From assembly GCA_002071415.1 (NCBI GenBank), contig MWFC01000011.1:1-53881 (forward strand): 53,881 nt of DNA, in the 5' to 3' direction. This document shows positions 45,104 through 53,200 of this stretch, piece by piece. The notes under the pieces are model-generated. The model was not told where the DNA came from. It did not search any database and saw only the letters and a program-made list of their open reading frames with translations. The first letter of the stretch is position 1; every line of letters starts with the position of its first letter. Position numbers and translations under genes: made by a program. The DNA comes from Bacteroidetes bacterium ADurb.Bin012 (GTDB taxonomy: Bacteria > Bacteroidota > Bacteroidia > Bacteroidales > TTA-H9).

Positions 45104-45177
45104 AACCACAGAGAGCACGGAGGAGCTTAGAGGGTGTTAATCTTTTTTCGCTGAGTATCTCGGTGTACTCTGTGGTT
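45104..45177. repeat. Imperfect inverted repeat AACCACAGAG ... CTCTGTGGTT
   Basis: AACCACAGAG (45104-45113) and CTCTGTGGTT (45168-45177) are exact complements; the match extends with mismatches to 17 nt on each side (45104-45120, 45161-45177). A further copy with one change, CTCTGTAGTT, lies at about 45083-45092. It forms the left part of the 45-kb island between porQ and trxB. Confidence 0.75.
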
Positions 45178-45221
45178 AAAAAGGAGGAAAGGAAAACGGA
45201 GAAAGGGAGACGAGGGGACGA

Positions 45222-45312
45222 GAAGTTAGGGAATTGGAATTTGGAATTTGTAATTTGGAGTTTGAAAGTTGTCTGTCGTCTGTCGTCTGTTGTTCGTTGT
45301 TTGTTGTTGGTA
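45222..45312 (+). repeat. Heptad repeat island A (13 in-phase 7-nt units)
   Basis: 91 nt divide exactly into 13 heptads, all beginning with G. The first six or seven are G-purine-A-A-T-T-T-like (GGAATTT, GTAATTT, GGAGTTT); the last six are GTCTGTC-like (GTCTGTC twice, GTCTGTT, GTTTGTT). Positions 45239-45263 are the exact 25-nt reverse complement of 51349-51373. The island runs up to the trxB -7 box. Confidence 0.85.
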
Positions 45313-45320
45313 TATCTTTG
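45313..45320 (+). promoter_or_regulatory. -7 box for trxB
   Basis: TATCTTTG (TAnnTTTG), 36 nt before the start codon and directly abutting the heptad island, so the island supplies the -33 region. Confidence 0.5.
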
Positions 45321-45356
45321 CCGAATAGCAATTGACTGTGAAAATTAATTTAAACT

Positions 45357-46307
45357 ATGGATAATCAAATAGAAAAGATACGTTGCTTGATTATAGGTTC
45401 GGGTCCTGCAGGCTACACTGCCGCTATTTATACTTCACGTGCTGATTTGAAGCCTATTCTTTACCAAGGAAACCAACCAGGAGGACAACTTACTATAACC
45501 ACTGAGGTTGATAATTTCCCTGGTTATCCCAATGGTGTTAACGGTCCAGAAATGATGGAAGATTTGAAGAAACAAGCGGAACGTTTTGGAACCGATGTTC
45601 GCTGGGGAACTATCGAAGCCGTCGATTTTTCGCATCATCCTTTTCAGTGTAAGGCAGATGACGGGAAAACAATAGAAGCAGAAACCGTTATTGTGGCTAC
45701 GGGAGCTTCGGCCAAATGGCTGGGTATTCCAAGCGAACAGGAATATATGGGAGCTGGGGTTTCGGGTTGCGCCACTTGCGATGGTTATTTCTATCGCGGT
45801 AAAATAGTAGCCGTCGTTGGCGGAGGTGATACGGCCTGCGAAGAAGCTACTTATCTTTCTAAACTGGCCTCCAAGGTATATTTAATCCATCGCCGCAACG
45901 AATTGAGAGCTTCCAAAGCCATGCAAAACAAGGTAATGAATACTGCAAATATCGGAATCATCTGGGATAGCGTAGTCGATGAAATTATAGGTGAGAAAGA
46001 AGGATTCATGAAATCGGTAAATGGCATTATTCTTAAAAACGTAAAAACCAACGAAAAAAAGAAACTCGATCTGGACGGAGTATTTATTGCCATAGGCCAT
46101 AAACCTAATTCCGAAATTTTTATTGATCAACTCGAGCTGGATGAAACAGGATATATCAAAACTATTCCTGGAACTACCCGGACTAACATCGAAGGCGTTT
46201 TTGCCGCTGGCGACGTTCAGGACCATTATTACCGCCAAGCAATTACCGCTGCAGGCACAGGCGCAATGGCAGCCATCGAGGCCGAACGCTTCCTTTCAAG
46301 TAATTAA
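45357..46307 (+). CDS. trxB: Thioredoxin reductase
   Basis: A 316-aa flavoprotein that reduces thioredoxin with NADPH. Motifs: FAD-binding IIGSGPAGYTAAIYTSRA near the N-terminus, redox CATCDG, NADPH-binding GGGDTACEEATYL, and the second FAD motif GVFAAGDVQDH. Length is normal for bacterial TrxB. Convergent with the NUDIX gene 55 nt away. Confidence 0.95.
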   Translation: MDNQIEKIRCLIIGSGPAGYTAAIYTSRADLKPILYQGNQPGGQLTITTEVDNFPGYPNGVNGPEMMEDLKKQAERFGTDVRWGTIEAVDFSHHPFQCKADDGKTIEAETVIVATGASAKWLGIPSEQEYMGAGVSGCATCDGYFYRGKIVAVVGGGDTACEEATYLSKLASKVYLIHRRNELRASKAMQNKVMNTANIGIIWDSVVDEIIGEKEGFMKSVNGIILKNVKTNEKKKLDLDGVFIAIGHKPNSEIFIDQLELDETGYIKTIPGTTRTNIEGVFAAGDVQDHYYRQAITAAGTGAMAAIEAERFLSSN

Positions 46308-46362
46308 TATTCAAAAAATTCTACTGAAAATTAAGATAAATACAAGGCCTCACCATTAAACC

Positions 46363-46923
46363 TCATCCCTGAAATATCTTTTGCCTGAGTTTGTCCTCCG
46401 TTTGAATCTTACCTATCAAGTTTCGAACAGAATTCAAGGCTATTTGCTTTAAAACAATATTCTGAACCTTTAAAAACAATAATTCGCTTACATCATCATC
46501 AGGCTTCATCTGCGCAATATTATCAACTTTACATAAAAATACATTATCAAGTGTATAGTACAACAAGTCGTTATAAAAATATTGGTTAGGAAGCGAAAAC
46601 AAATACTCAAAATGTTGAAGAGTGAGACCTGTTTCTTCCCTTATTTCTCGCATGAGAGCTTCTTCCGATGTTTCATTAATATCGACAAAACCTCCTGGCA
46701 AGTCGAGCAAAGCAGCTCCAGGATCATATTTTCTTTTGGTAAAAAGTATTCTATCTTGTGAATTAGTAATAATTGCAATCACGGCAGGAGCAGGGTTATA
46801 AAACCATTCCAAACCACAAACTGGGCATTTCATCGATTTGATACTTTTGGAAGTAAATCCACTTTCTCCACAACGTGGACAATGTTTGAAGACTGCAAAA
46901 GGATGTCCTGACGGAAGCTGCAT
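46363..46923 (-). CDS. NUDIX hydrolase with N-terminal zinc ribbon
   Basis: A 186-aa protein. Two CxxC pairs (CPRCG, CPVCG; about residues 14-37) form a zinc ribbon, followed by a NUDIX domain with the box GGFVDINETSEEALMREIREE and its G...E...REXXEE pattern complete. It could hydrolyse NADH or another nucleoside diphosphate derivative (NudC-like zinc ribbon), but the substrate is not certain. Start ATG 46923 is chosen because 46938 overlaps a -7 box. Confidence 0.85.
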   Translation of the reverse strand: MQLPSGHPFAVFKHCPRCGESGFTSKSIKSMKCPVCGLEWFYNPAPAVIAIITNSQDRILFTKRKYDPGAALLDLPGGFVDINETSEEALMREIREETGLTLQHFEYLFSLPNQYFYNDLLYYTLDNVFLCKVDNIAQMKPDDDVSELLFLKVQNIVLKQIALNSVRNLIGKIQTEDKLRQKIFQG

Positions 46924-46935
46924 TGAGTTTTTCAG

Positions 46936-46943
46936 CAAAATTA
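46936..46943 (-). promoter_or_regulatory. -7 box for the NUDIX gene
   Basis: Minus strand TAATTTTG; the transcript would have a leader of only about six bases before ATG 46923. Confidence 0.5.
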
Positions 46944-47090
46944 AAATTTATATGGAATAAAATCTAAGATTCGTCTATATTTTTGATGATCACTTAACTA
47001 CATGAAACTATTTCGAAAATCAATATGAAAAATTTTACTCAAAATCTTTCACAAAAATAAAAGGCACTATCTTAAAAAATTTCAACCACC

Positions 47091-50000
47091 TTATTCAGCC
47101 TTGGATTGTTGATTTCTGTATTCGGTAGGAGCACAACCATAACAACGGTTAAATAAATCATAAAAATAGGTTCGGCTATTAAACCCCACCTGATCGATAA
47201 TCTCACTAACATTAAGATGTGTAGTAACCAGCAACAAAGCGGCTTTCTCCAGTCTGCGGCGATTGACCAGCTCATGCGGGCTTAACCCTACCAGCGACTT
47301 GCACTTGGCATAAAGTGATGATTTGCTGATGGCCATCCTGTCGGCTATAAACTCAGCCGTTAGATGTTGATCATCAAGATTCTCGTCAATCAACGTAATA
47401 ATTTTATGTAAAAATGGATCGGGTATTTGGCCAAAAGCCGCTAAACTGTTGCATGATCCCCCGGCATTCTCCCTTAATTTTCTGCGCATCTCAAGCAGTT
47501 TCTCAATCCTAACTTTTAAATGTTTAGGATGAAAAGGTTTGGGAATATATGAATCGGCTCCCGCCTCAAGACCACTGATACGATCTTCAATGTCCGTACG
47601 TGCAGTAAGTAAGATTATTGGCAAATGACTAATATCGAAATCCTGACGTATGACCTTGCACAATTCTATGCCGTCCATTTCAGGCATCATCACATCCGAA
47701 ACAATCAAATCGGGTAAAAACCGATGAATCATCTCCAAGGCTACTCTGCCATTCTGCGCAGTAATTATGCGGTAATCATCTTTAATCACATCTACTATCA
47801 CATCCATCACTTCTATCTCATCTTCCACAATCAAAATCAAAGGCTTCTGACTTGGTGTATTGGCGGCTATGGAAACTTGCTCCTGCATCCTATTCTCATC
47901 TTCATCTAAATCTTGTGTAACTGCGACTTCAACAGATGATTCCCCGTTGAAAATATTCTCCTTGGATGGTATATAAAAAATAATTCTTGCTCCTCCACCG
48001 GTTTTGTTCTCGGCACTTATGCTGCCTCCCAATAGATCGATCATGCTGCGCGTAACCGCCAATCCCAATCCCGATGAATAAAATGCTGGATAATTCTTCA
48101 TCGTTGTAGGATTATTCAATGCAAAAGGTTCAAACACCTGAGAAATACGCGCCGGATCGAAGCCATCTCCTTCATCTTCCACAATAAACTTCATCCCCTC
48201 ACCTGCTCTATCAATGTAAATATTCACTTCTCCTTCCTCACGGTTATATTTGGTTGCATTCGAAATCACATTGGTAAGTATGCTTTGAAGTTTTTCCCTG
48301 TCAGTATAAAACGACGAAACATTTTCTCCTCTATGTATCTTGAATTTAATTCCTCTTTGCATGGCCAGACTTTCTATGTCGCTGACCACTTCCTTAGTAA
48401 TTTCAATGGGATCGACCTTGCTTATACTGAGTTGCTCTTTCCCTTTTTCCAATTTCCTGAATTGAATAATCTCGGTGATTAATCTTTGTAATTTTAGATT
48501 GCTTCTATAAATTCTCAGAAGTTTCTCCCTGAATTTGCCTTCCCTCAATTCGTCGAGCAATTGGTGGGTTTGTGCATTGATCACGGTAAGAGGAGTCCTA
48601 AACTCATGCGCCATCTGGGTAAAAAACTCCAGCTTGTAATTCTGCAACTCCTGTTCTTTTTGCTTTTCCATCTCCTGAAGCACCAAACGATGTTTTTGTA
48701 AGGCTCTACGACGAAATATCAATAAGATGACTCCCTGTATGGTAGCCAAAACCACGAAATAGAGAGCAAAAGCCCAGGTAGTAATCCAGAAAGGAGGTGA
48801 AATATGGATATTGATTTCTTTACTGACAGGAGCCCATTGACCGTTTTCGTCACTCACACGCAATTGCAGAACATAATCACCTGGGTGGAGATTCGACAAC
48901 ACTAAGCCATTTTTGTCGGATTGAATCATCCATTCTTTATTATCAGGAAGCAAACGGTAAGAAATGCTGTGATTGCGATTCCCAAAACTATTCAGAGCCA
49001 CCACATCAAACGTAAGGGTATTTTGATTATGTTTGAGCCTTAAATTTTTAACCAGATTAGCACGAAATGGCAAAATTTTATCATCCGGCTGCTGTAATTG
49101 ATTGTTGACATATAAAGCATTGATAGCTAATGAAGGGAAACTTGAAGTAAGCCGAATATCTTCCGTACGAATTCTATCGAGACCCCGCGTACCTCCTGCA
49201 TAATATACCCTATTCACCGAATCATAATATCCAGCTCCGTCCGTGTATTCTGCGTTGATCAATCCATCTTCTTGACCAAAAAACCTCACTTTTTCCCTTT
49301 CTCTGTCAATGACAACAATGCCATCCGAAGTAGTCAGTAGTAAATTATCTTCTGCATCGGCTTGAATGGAATGAATAATACAGCCCACAATACGATACCT
49401 GAAGTTTTGATATTCCCTTAAAACCTGTCCTGACTCAGGATCGAGACAAAACAAACCTCCACTCGTGCCAATCCACACTATACCTTTAGCATCTACAAAC
49501 AAAGAAATAACATCATCATTTTGAATGATATCGGGTCGGGTATGAGTAGAATAAACCGACTCTACACGGTTTGTTACCGTATTATAGCGAATAACTCCTT
49601 TGCCTCTCACACCTATCCATAAAATTCCAGGACGACTTTGAGCTAAAGCATATACAATCTGTCTTTGTAGTTCACCGGTAGCGGTTTTCTCGAGTTCTAC
49701 CTGCCTCAAACCATAAATTTTATCTGGATGATGAGGATCATAAGAAATCTGGAGAACCCCAAAACCACTGGTTCCGGCAAAAACATTCCCATGGCCATCG
49801 TCTATCATCTTATAAATGCTGGCATAAGAACTTAATTCGGGAGGAATGTCGGGAATAAACAAGGAATGAATATGCGTTTTCGAAGCATTCAATACGCCGA
49901 TTCCTGTCCCGTCGGTCCCTAACCATATACTTCCATCAGGTCGCCTGAGCATCGAAAGCAGAGAATTATTGCTCATTCCTTTCTCTGTACTGAAGGTACG

Positions 50001-51188
50001 TACACGATTTCCATCCAAACCAAGAACATCGAGCCCACCGCCCTTTGTTCCCACTAATAACAATTTACCATCTCGTAAAATACTTCTTACGATAGGATAG
50101 GACAATCGTGTAGCAGGAATGGGTTCATTAGAGATACATTTAGGTAAAATAGCGAAGGCGCCATTGCCGTCGGTTCCCAGCCACAGACCACCCCCCTTGG
50201 GTTCATAGATTTCAAGAATACGTGAGGTGAACAATCCTTCACCTGCGTAATCCTTTGATTTATATATCTCACGAAAAATTCTCGTAGAAAGATTAAACCG
50301 ATAAAGATTCCCCAGTTCGGTGCCTACCCATATCTCTGTAATATTACGTGCGGGAGCAAAATGAGTAATAAAATCACCAGAAATTCTAAGCTGCCACTTC
50401 TTTCCACTCTTCAAATTCATCATTAATGCAGGAGCATTGCGCTGTACAAGAAGAAAATATTCATCCTGACCCTGCATAAATAGAAAGGTAGATACCAAGG
50501 GAGCATTCGTATGAAATTTGCCTATAAGATATAGATCCTCCCCTTTCAAGCGCCATACTTTCCCATTGTTTGTCAGTAAAACTAAACCATTTACCGAACT
50601 TTGAATACTTACAAGGCTCTGGAGTATTTCAAGCGAATCGTGAATATCATCTCTCAACCTAAAATTCTTTTCATCAGAAATATACTGATATAATCCTCTC
50701 CCTTTTACCGAAACAAAAAGAACAGAATCTTCTGCAAGGGTCATACTCAAGTCAGTCTCATAATTTAAGTTTCCAGGAAGATTATCGAAATAGGCCGTAA
50801 ACTCGTCCAGTTGATTATCATATTTCGAAATTCCTTTATTGGTCATAAGCCACAAACCACCTTTTTTCAAAGGAATAATCCTGCGAACAACGTGGTTGTG
50901 AAGTGAATGCGGTGAGCTCCCGGGCAAATAACTTACTATCTGGCTACCATCCCAGCGATTAAGCCCATTCCATGTTCCAAGCCAAAGATATCCTTCTGAA
51001 TCCATATTAATGCAATTGACCGCCCCATTTGATAACCCCCTTTCCTTAGCCAAATTCAAAATAGGCACACTGGGGCCCTGTGCAAGACTCATTTCTACAA
51101 GGCTTATGACCAAAACACTAAGAATCGCTAAACGATAAATCTTGATGCTCGCCAGATTCAGATATTTTATGCAAAACTTCTTCCGCAT
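47091..51188 (-). CDS. Hybrid two-component system sensor/regulator (HTCS)
   Basis: A 1365-aa one-polypeptide sensor and transcription factor. A signal peptide (about 1-36, ending LAQ) is followed by a double seven-bladed Reg_prop propeller (about 40-700, repeats such as WLGTDGTGIGVL and WIGTSGGLF) and a Y_Y_Y domain (about 715-795). Then come a membrane helix (about 800-822), HisKA (phosphoacceptor His861 in MAHEFRTPL), HATPase_c (GLGLAVTRSMI), receiver (Asp1165 in SDVMMPEMDG, KP near 1215) and an AraC-type HTH. HTCS proteins sense periplasmic oligosaccharides and activate PULs; the nearest susCD here is about 34 kb away, so the link is open. Start 51188 is chosen because the longer frame is heptad-repeat DNA and a -7 box lies at 51198. 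Confidence 0.95.
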   Translation of the reverse strand: MRKKFCIKYLNLASIKIYRLAILSVLVISLVEMSLAQGPSVPILNLAKERGLSNGAVNCINMDSEGYLWLGTWNGLNRWDGSQIVSYLPGSSPHSLHNHVVRRIIPLKKGGLWLMTNKGISKYDNQLDEFTAYFDNLPGNLNYETDLSMTLAEDSVLFVSVKGRGLYQYISDEKNFRLRDDIHDSLEILQSLVSIQSSVNGLVLLTNNGKVWRLKGEDLYLIGKFHTNAPLVSTFLFMQGQDEYFLLVQRNAPALMMNLKSGKKWQLRISGDFITHFAPARNITEIWVGTELGNLYRFNLSTRIFREIYKSKDYAGEGLFTSRILEIYEPKGGGLWLGTDGNGAFAILPKCISNEPIPATRLSYPIVRSILRDGKLLLVGTKGGGLDVLGLDGNRVRTFSTEKGMSNNSLLSMLRRPDGSIWLGTDGTGIGVLNASKTHIHSLFIPDIPPELSSYASIYKMIDDGHGNVFAGTSGFGVLQISYDPHHPDKIYGLRQVELEKTATGELQRQIVYALAQSRPGILWIGVRGKGVIRYNTVTNRVESVYSTHTRPDIIQNDDVISLFVDAKGIVWIGTSGGLFCLDPESGQVLREYQNFRYRIVGCIIHSIQADAEDNLLLTTSDGIVVIDREREKVRFFGQEDGLINAEYTDGAGYYDSVNRVYYAGGTRGLDRIRTEDIRLTSSFPSLAINALYVNNQLQQPDDKILPFRANLVKNLRLKHNQNTLTFDVVALNSFGNRNHSISYRLLPDNKEWMIQSDKNGLVLSNLHPGDYVLQLRVSDENGQWAPVSKEINIHISPPFWITTWAFALYFVVLATIQGVILLIFRRRALQKHRLVLQEMEKQKEQELQNYKLEFFTQMAHEFRTPLTVINAQTHQLLDELREGKFREKLLRIYRSNLKLQRLITEIIQFRKLEKGKEQLSISKVDPIEITKEVVSDIESLAMQRGIKFKIHRGENVSSFYTDREKLQSILTNVISNATKYNREEGEVNIYIDRAGEGMKFIVEDEGDGFDPARISQVFEPFALNNPTTMKNYPAFYSSGLGLAVTRSMIDLLGGSISAENKTGGGARIIFYIPSKENIFNGESSVEVAVTQDLDEDENRMQEQVSIAANTPSQKPLILIVEDEIEVMDVIVDVIKDDYRIITAQNGRVALEMIHRFLPDLIVSDVMMPEMDGIELCKVIRQDFDISHLPIILLTARTDIEDRISGLEAGADSYIPKPFHPKHLKVRIEKLLEMRRKLRENAGGSCNSLAAFGQIPDPFLHKIITLIDENLDDQHLTAEFIADRMAISKSSLYAKCKSLVGLSPHELVNRRRLEKAALLLVTTHLNVSEIIDQVGFNSRTYFYDLFNRCYGCAPTEYRNQQSKAE

Positions 51189-51197
51189 GACAAACAA

Positions 51198-51205
51198 CAA
51201 AATTA
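51198..51205 (-). promoter_or_regulatory. -7 box for the HTCS gene
   Basis: Minus strand TAATTTTG, ending only 9 nt before ATG 51188, so the mRNA would be almost leaderless. No -33 TTTG at normal spacing. Confidence 0.5.
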
Positions 51206-51239
51206 GGGATATTTTTAAGTATTTTTGAGACAAGAAGAA

Positions 51240-51302
51240 TGGTGGCTGGAGGCTGCTGATTAGTGATTGGCAGATGGCAGCTGGTGATTTGTTATTAGTT
51301 GT
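51240..51302 (+). repeat. Heptad island B, left G-rich arm (9 units)
   Basis: 63 nt split into nine heptads, each beginning with T and mostly TGG (TGGTGGC, TGGAGGC, TGGCAGA, TGGCAGC, TGGTGAT). The 10-mer TGGTGGCTGG is shared with the left arm of island C (53141-53150). Confidence 0.8.
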
Positions 51303-51306
51303 AAGT

Positions 51307-51333
51307 AAATGGGAAAAAAATATTATCTTATAA
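51307..51333 (+). pseudogene. Remnant of a four-helix-bundle gene start
   Basis: Nucleotides 51315-51333 are identical over 19 nt to 53208-53226, codons 3-9 of the intact four-helix-bundle gene. An ATG precedes both. After the match the sequence continues directly into the right C-rich arm, so the rest of the gene is missing. Confidence 0.55.
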
Positions 51334-51348
51334 CAACTGATAATCAAA

Positions 51349-51803
51349 AAACTCCAAATTACAAATTCCAAATAATTTTTCAAATTCAAAACTCCAGTTT
51401 CCTAACTTCTCATCTCCCCATCTCCTTTCATCCTTTCCACCATTTCTTCTTTCCTCCCTTCCTCTCTTTTTCCTTTTTAACTTTATAAACTTTTAACTTT
51501 TACTTACTAACCACCAACCACTATCCACTATCCACTATCCACTATCCACTATCCACTATCCACCATTTCTCCCTTCCTCTATTTTTCCTTTTTAACTTTA
51601 TAAACTTTTAACTTTTACTTACTAACCACCAACCACTATCCACTATCCACCATTTCTCCCTTCCTCCCTTTTTAACTTTATAAACTTTTAACTTTATACT
51701 TTTTACTCACTAACCACCATCCACTAATCTCCATTCACTTCGTCTCCCAGTCTCCCGTCTCCATTCTCCCTTTTCCCCTTCCTCCCTTTTCCCGTGTTTT
51801 AAA
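51349..51803 (+). repeat. Heptad island B, right C-rich arm with a duplicated segment
   Basis: A pyrimidine-rich stretch. In-phase heptads run 51490-51580 (13 units, including six CCACTAT), 51605-51667 (nine units, two CCACTAT) and 51723-51792 (ten units such as TCTCCAT, TCTCCCT). A segment beginning at 51467 recurs 115 nt later at 51582 with one difference nearby and a different CCACTAT count. Positions 51349-51373 are the inverted copy of 45239-45263. Confidence 0.85.
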
Positions 51804-51821
51804 TATTTTTTTACTTTTGCC

Positions 51822-51829
51822 CTTCATAA
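51822..51829 (+). promoter_or_regulatory. -7 box for ispF
   Basis: TACTTTTG (TAnnTTTG), 18 nt before the ATG and just after island B. Confidence 0.5.
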
Positions 51830-51847
51830 CGATTATAATCTAATATC

Positions 51848-52387
51848 ATGCTTCCACGCATTGGATTTGGTTACGATGTTCACCGGCTTTCTAAAGGTTA
51901 CGAGCTTTGGTTAGGCGGCTTAAAACTCGACTTTCCGCTGGGAGCAGTTGGTCATTCCGATGCCGACGTTCTTCTTCACGCTATCTGCGACGCCTTGCTT
52001 GGTGCGGCAGCTCTTCATGATATTGGCTACTATTTCCCCGATAATGATCCCCAATATAAAGGAATCTCATCACTGCTGCTTTTAAAAGAAGTAGCCAAAC
52101 TCCTCCAACATCATGAATATCAAATCGGTAATATCGACTCCACCATAATTTTAGAGCAACCTAAAATCGCTCCTTATATCCCTCAAATGCAACAAAATAT
52201 CGCTCAAACCCTCCAAATCCCTATTACTTCTATTTCTATTAAGGCCACTACATCAGAAGGCTTAGGATACGAAGGCCGACAAGAAGGTATTTCCGCTTTT
52301 GCCGTCGCACTCGTATTTTCTAAGAATTTATATATCAACAATTTCCCTGAAGAAAATTATAATTTTTCAAAATTTAACAAATTTTAA
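51848..52387 (+). CDS. ispF: 2-C-methyl-D-erythritol 2,4-cyclodiphosphate synthase
   Basis: A 179-aa enzyme of the MEP isoprenoid pathway. GYDVHRL holds the metal Asp/His, HSDADVLLHAICDALLGAA is the family signature with the third metal His, IDSTIILEQPKI and ATTSEGLGYEGRQEGI complete the active site. The last 20 residues or so (after FAVALV) are an Asn/Phe/Lys-rich tail beyond the usual end. Single gene between island B and the UpxY promoter. Confidence 0.95.
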   Translation: MLPRIGFGYDVHRLSKGYELWLGGLKLDFPLGAVGHSDADVLLHAICDALLGAAALHDIGYYFPDNDPQYKGISSLLLLKEVAKLLQHHEYQIGNIDSTIILEQPKIAPYIPQMQQNIAQTLQIPITSISIKATTSEGLGYEGRQEGISAFAVALVFSKNLYINNFPEENYNFSKFNKF

Positions 52388-52397
52388 CATAAAAAAA

Positions 52398-52437
52398 TTT
52401 GCAAATTCAAAATCTTTGAGTAATTTTGTTACTCAAA
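52398..52437 (+). promoter_or_regulatory. Promoter with overlapping dyad in front of the UpxY-like gene
   Basis: TTTG (52398-52401), exactly 19 nt, TAATTTTG (52421-52428): a full Bacteroidota promoter. A perfect 9-bp inverted repeat, TTTGAGTAA (52415-52423) and TTACTCAAA (52429-52437) separated by TTTTG, straddles the -7 box and predicted start site. It may be an operator or a 5' hairpin. Confidence 0.75.
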
Positions 52438-52478
52438 ACTGCAAGCAGCTCTTTTCATCCTAATAAACTCATAATTGA

Positions 52479-53006
52479 ATGGATAACTTGTTAAGATGGT
52501 ATGCGGTTTACACTCGTTCCAGGTACGAGAAAAAGTCAGCTTTTCTGTTGAATGAACAGGGTATCGAAGCCTATGTGCCTCTAAGGCGTGTGCTCAGGCA
52601 ATGGAGCGACCGTCGCAAGCTGGTTTTCGAACCTGTTATCCATTCGTATGTTTTCGTAAAAGCCAATAAAATGCTTTACGAGAAAGTATTAGGCATCGAA
52701 GGCGTTGTACGTTATATTTATTTCGGAGGCAAGCCTGCTCCTATCCCCGATCGTCAGATTGAGACAATGAAAACGGTAGTCGGCACCGACCTCGAGATAG
52801 AATGTACGCCCGATTGTTTGAAACCGGGTATGCACGTAATTGTAACCGAAGGTCCGCTGGCCGGAATGGAAGGCGAGTTGGTGCAGTTTCGCGGAAAGCA
52901 GAAAGTAGCCGTTCGGATACAAGCTATTCAACAGGTAATCATGGTAACCCTTTCGCCTCTTATCCTGCAACCTGTCCAGAATACTACTCCAGCTATTGCT
53001 TTGTAG
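52479..53006 (+). CDS. UpxY-family NusG-like transcription antiterminator
   Basis: A 175-aa protein with a NusG N-terminal domain (WYAVYTRSRYEKKSAFLL, YVPLRRVLRQWSDRRK, VIHSYVFVKA) and a C-terminal KOW domain (PGMHVIVTEGPLAGMEGELV). UpxY proteins are encoded first in capsule or exopolysaccharide operons and prevent early termination in their long leaders. Here the next gene is a four-helix-bundle gene inside a repeat island, so any polysaccharide operon must begin beyond the window or has been split. Confidence 0.85.
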   Translation: MDNLLRWYAVYTRSRYEKKSAFLLNEQGIEAYVPLRRVLRQWSDRRKLVFEPVIHSYVFVKANKMLYEKVLGIEGVVRYIYFGGKPAPIPDRQIETMKTVVGTDLEIECTPDCLKPGMHVIVTEGPLAGMEGELVQFRGKQKVAVRIQAIQQVIMVTLSPLILQPVQNTTPAIAL

Positions 53007-53080
53007 CTTTACTGGAACATCTTCTGCTTCTTTTCGCTTAGGTCTCCAATGGTGCGTATGGGACTGAAAGGGCGAAGCTG

Positions 53081-53178
53081 TAGTTGGTAGTTGGTAGTTG
53101 GTAGTTGGTAGTTGGTAGTTGGTAGTTGGTAGTTGGTAGTTGGTGGCTGGTGATTGGTGGATGGTGGATGGTGGTTAG
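53081..53178 (+). repeat. Heptad island C, left G-rich arm (14 units)
   Basis: Nine perfect tandem TAGTTGG units (53081-53143) pass without phase change into TGGCTGG, TGATTGG, TGGATGG twice and TGGTTAG. It ends 22 nt before the four-helix-bundle ATG. Confidence 0.95.
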
Positions 53179-53200
53179 TTATGTCGATGATTATAAGGAA

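Noticed and set aside
51189-51389. 67-codon N-terminal extension of the HTCS protein
   Set aside because: It is translated heptad-repeat DNA, and a -7 box and a good signal peptide start lie inside it at 51198 and 51188.
52415-52437. Invertible promoter (phase variation) for the UpxY-like gene
   Set aside because: The inverted repeat is 9 bp with a 5-nt spacer. Known capsule promoter inversions use longer repeats flanking the whole promoter, and no recombinase gene is nearby.
53081-53178. Heptad tandem array as a CRISPR array or coding repeat protein
   Set aside because: The units are 7 nt with no spacers, and the open frame across them gives only short Trp/Gly/Val repeats that join the four-helix-bundle frame by chance; the family start is at 53201.
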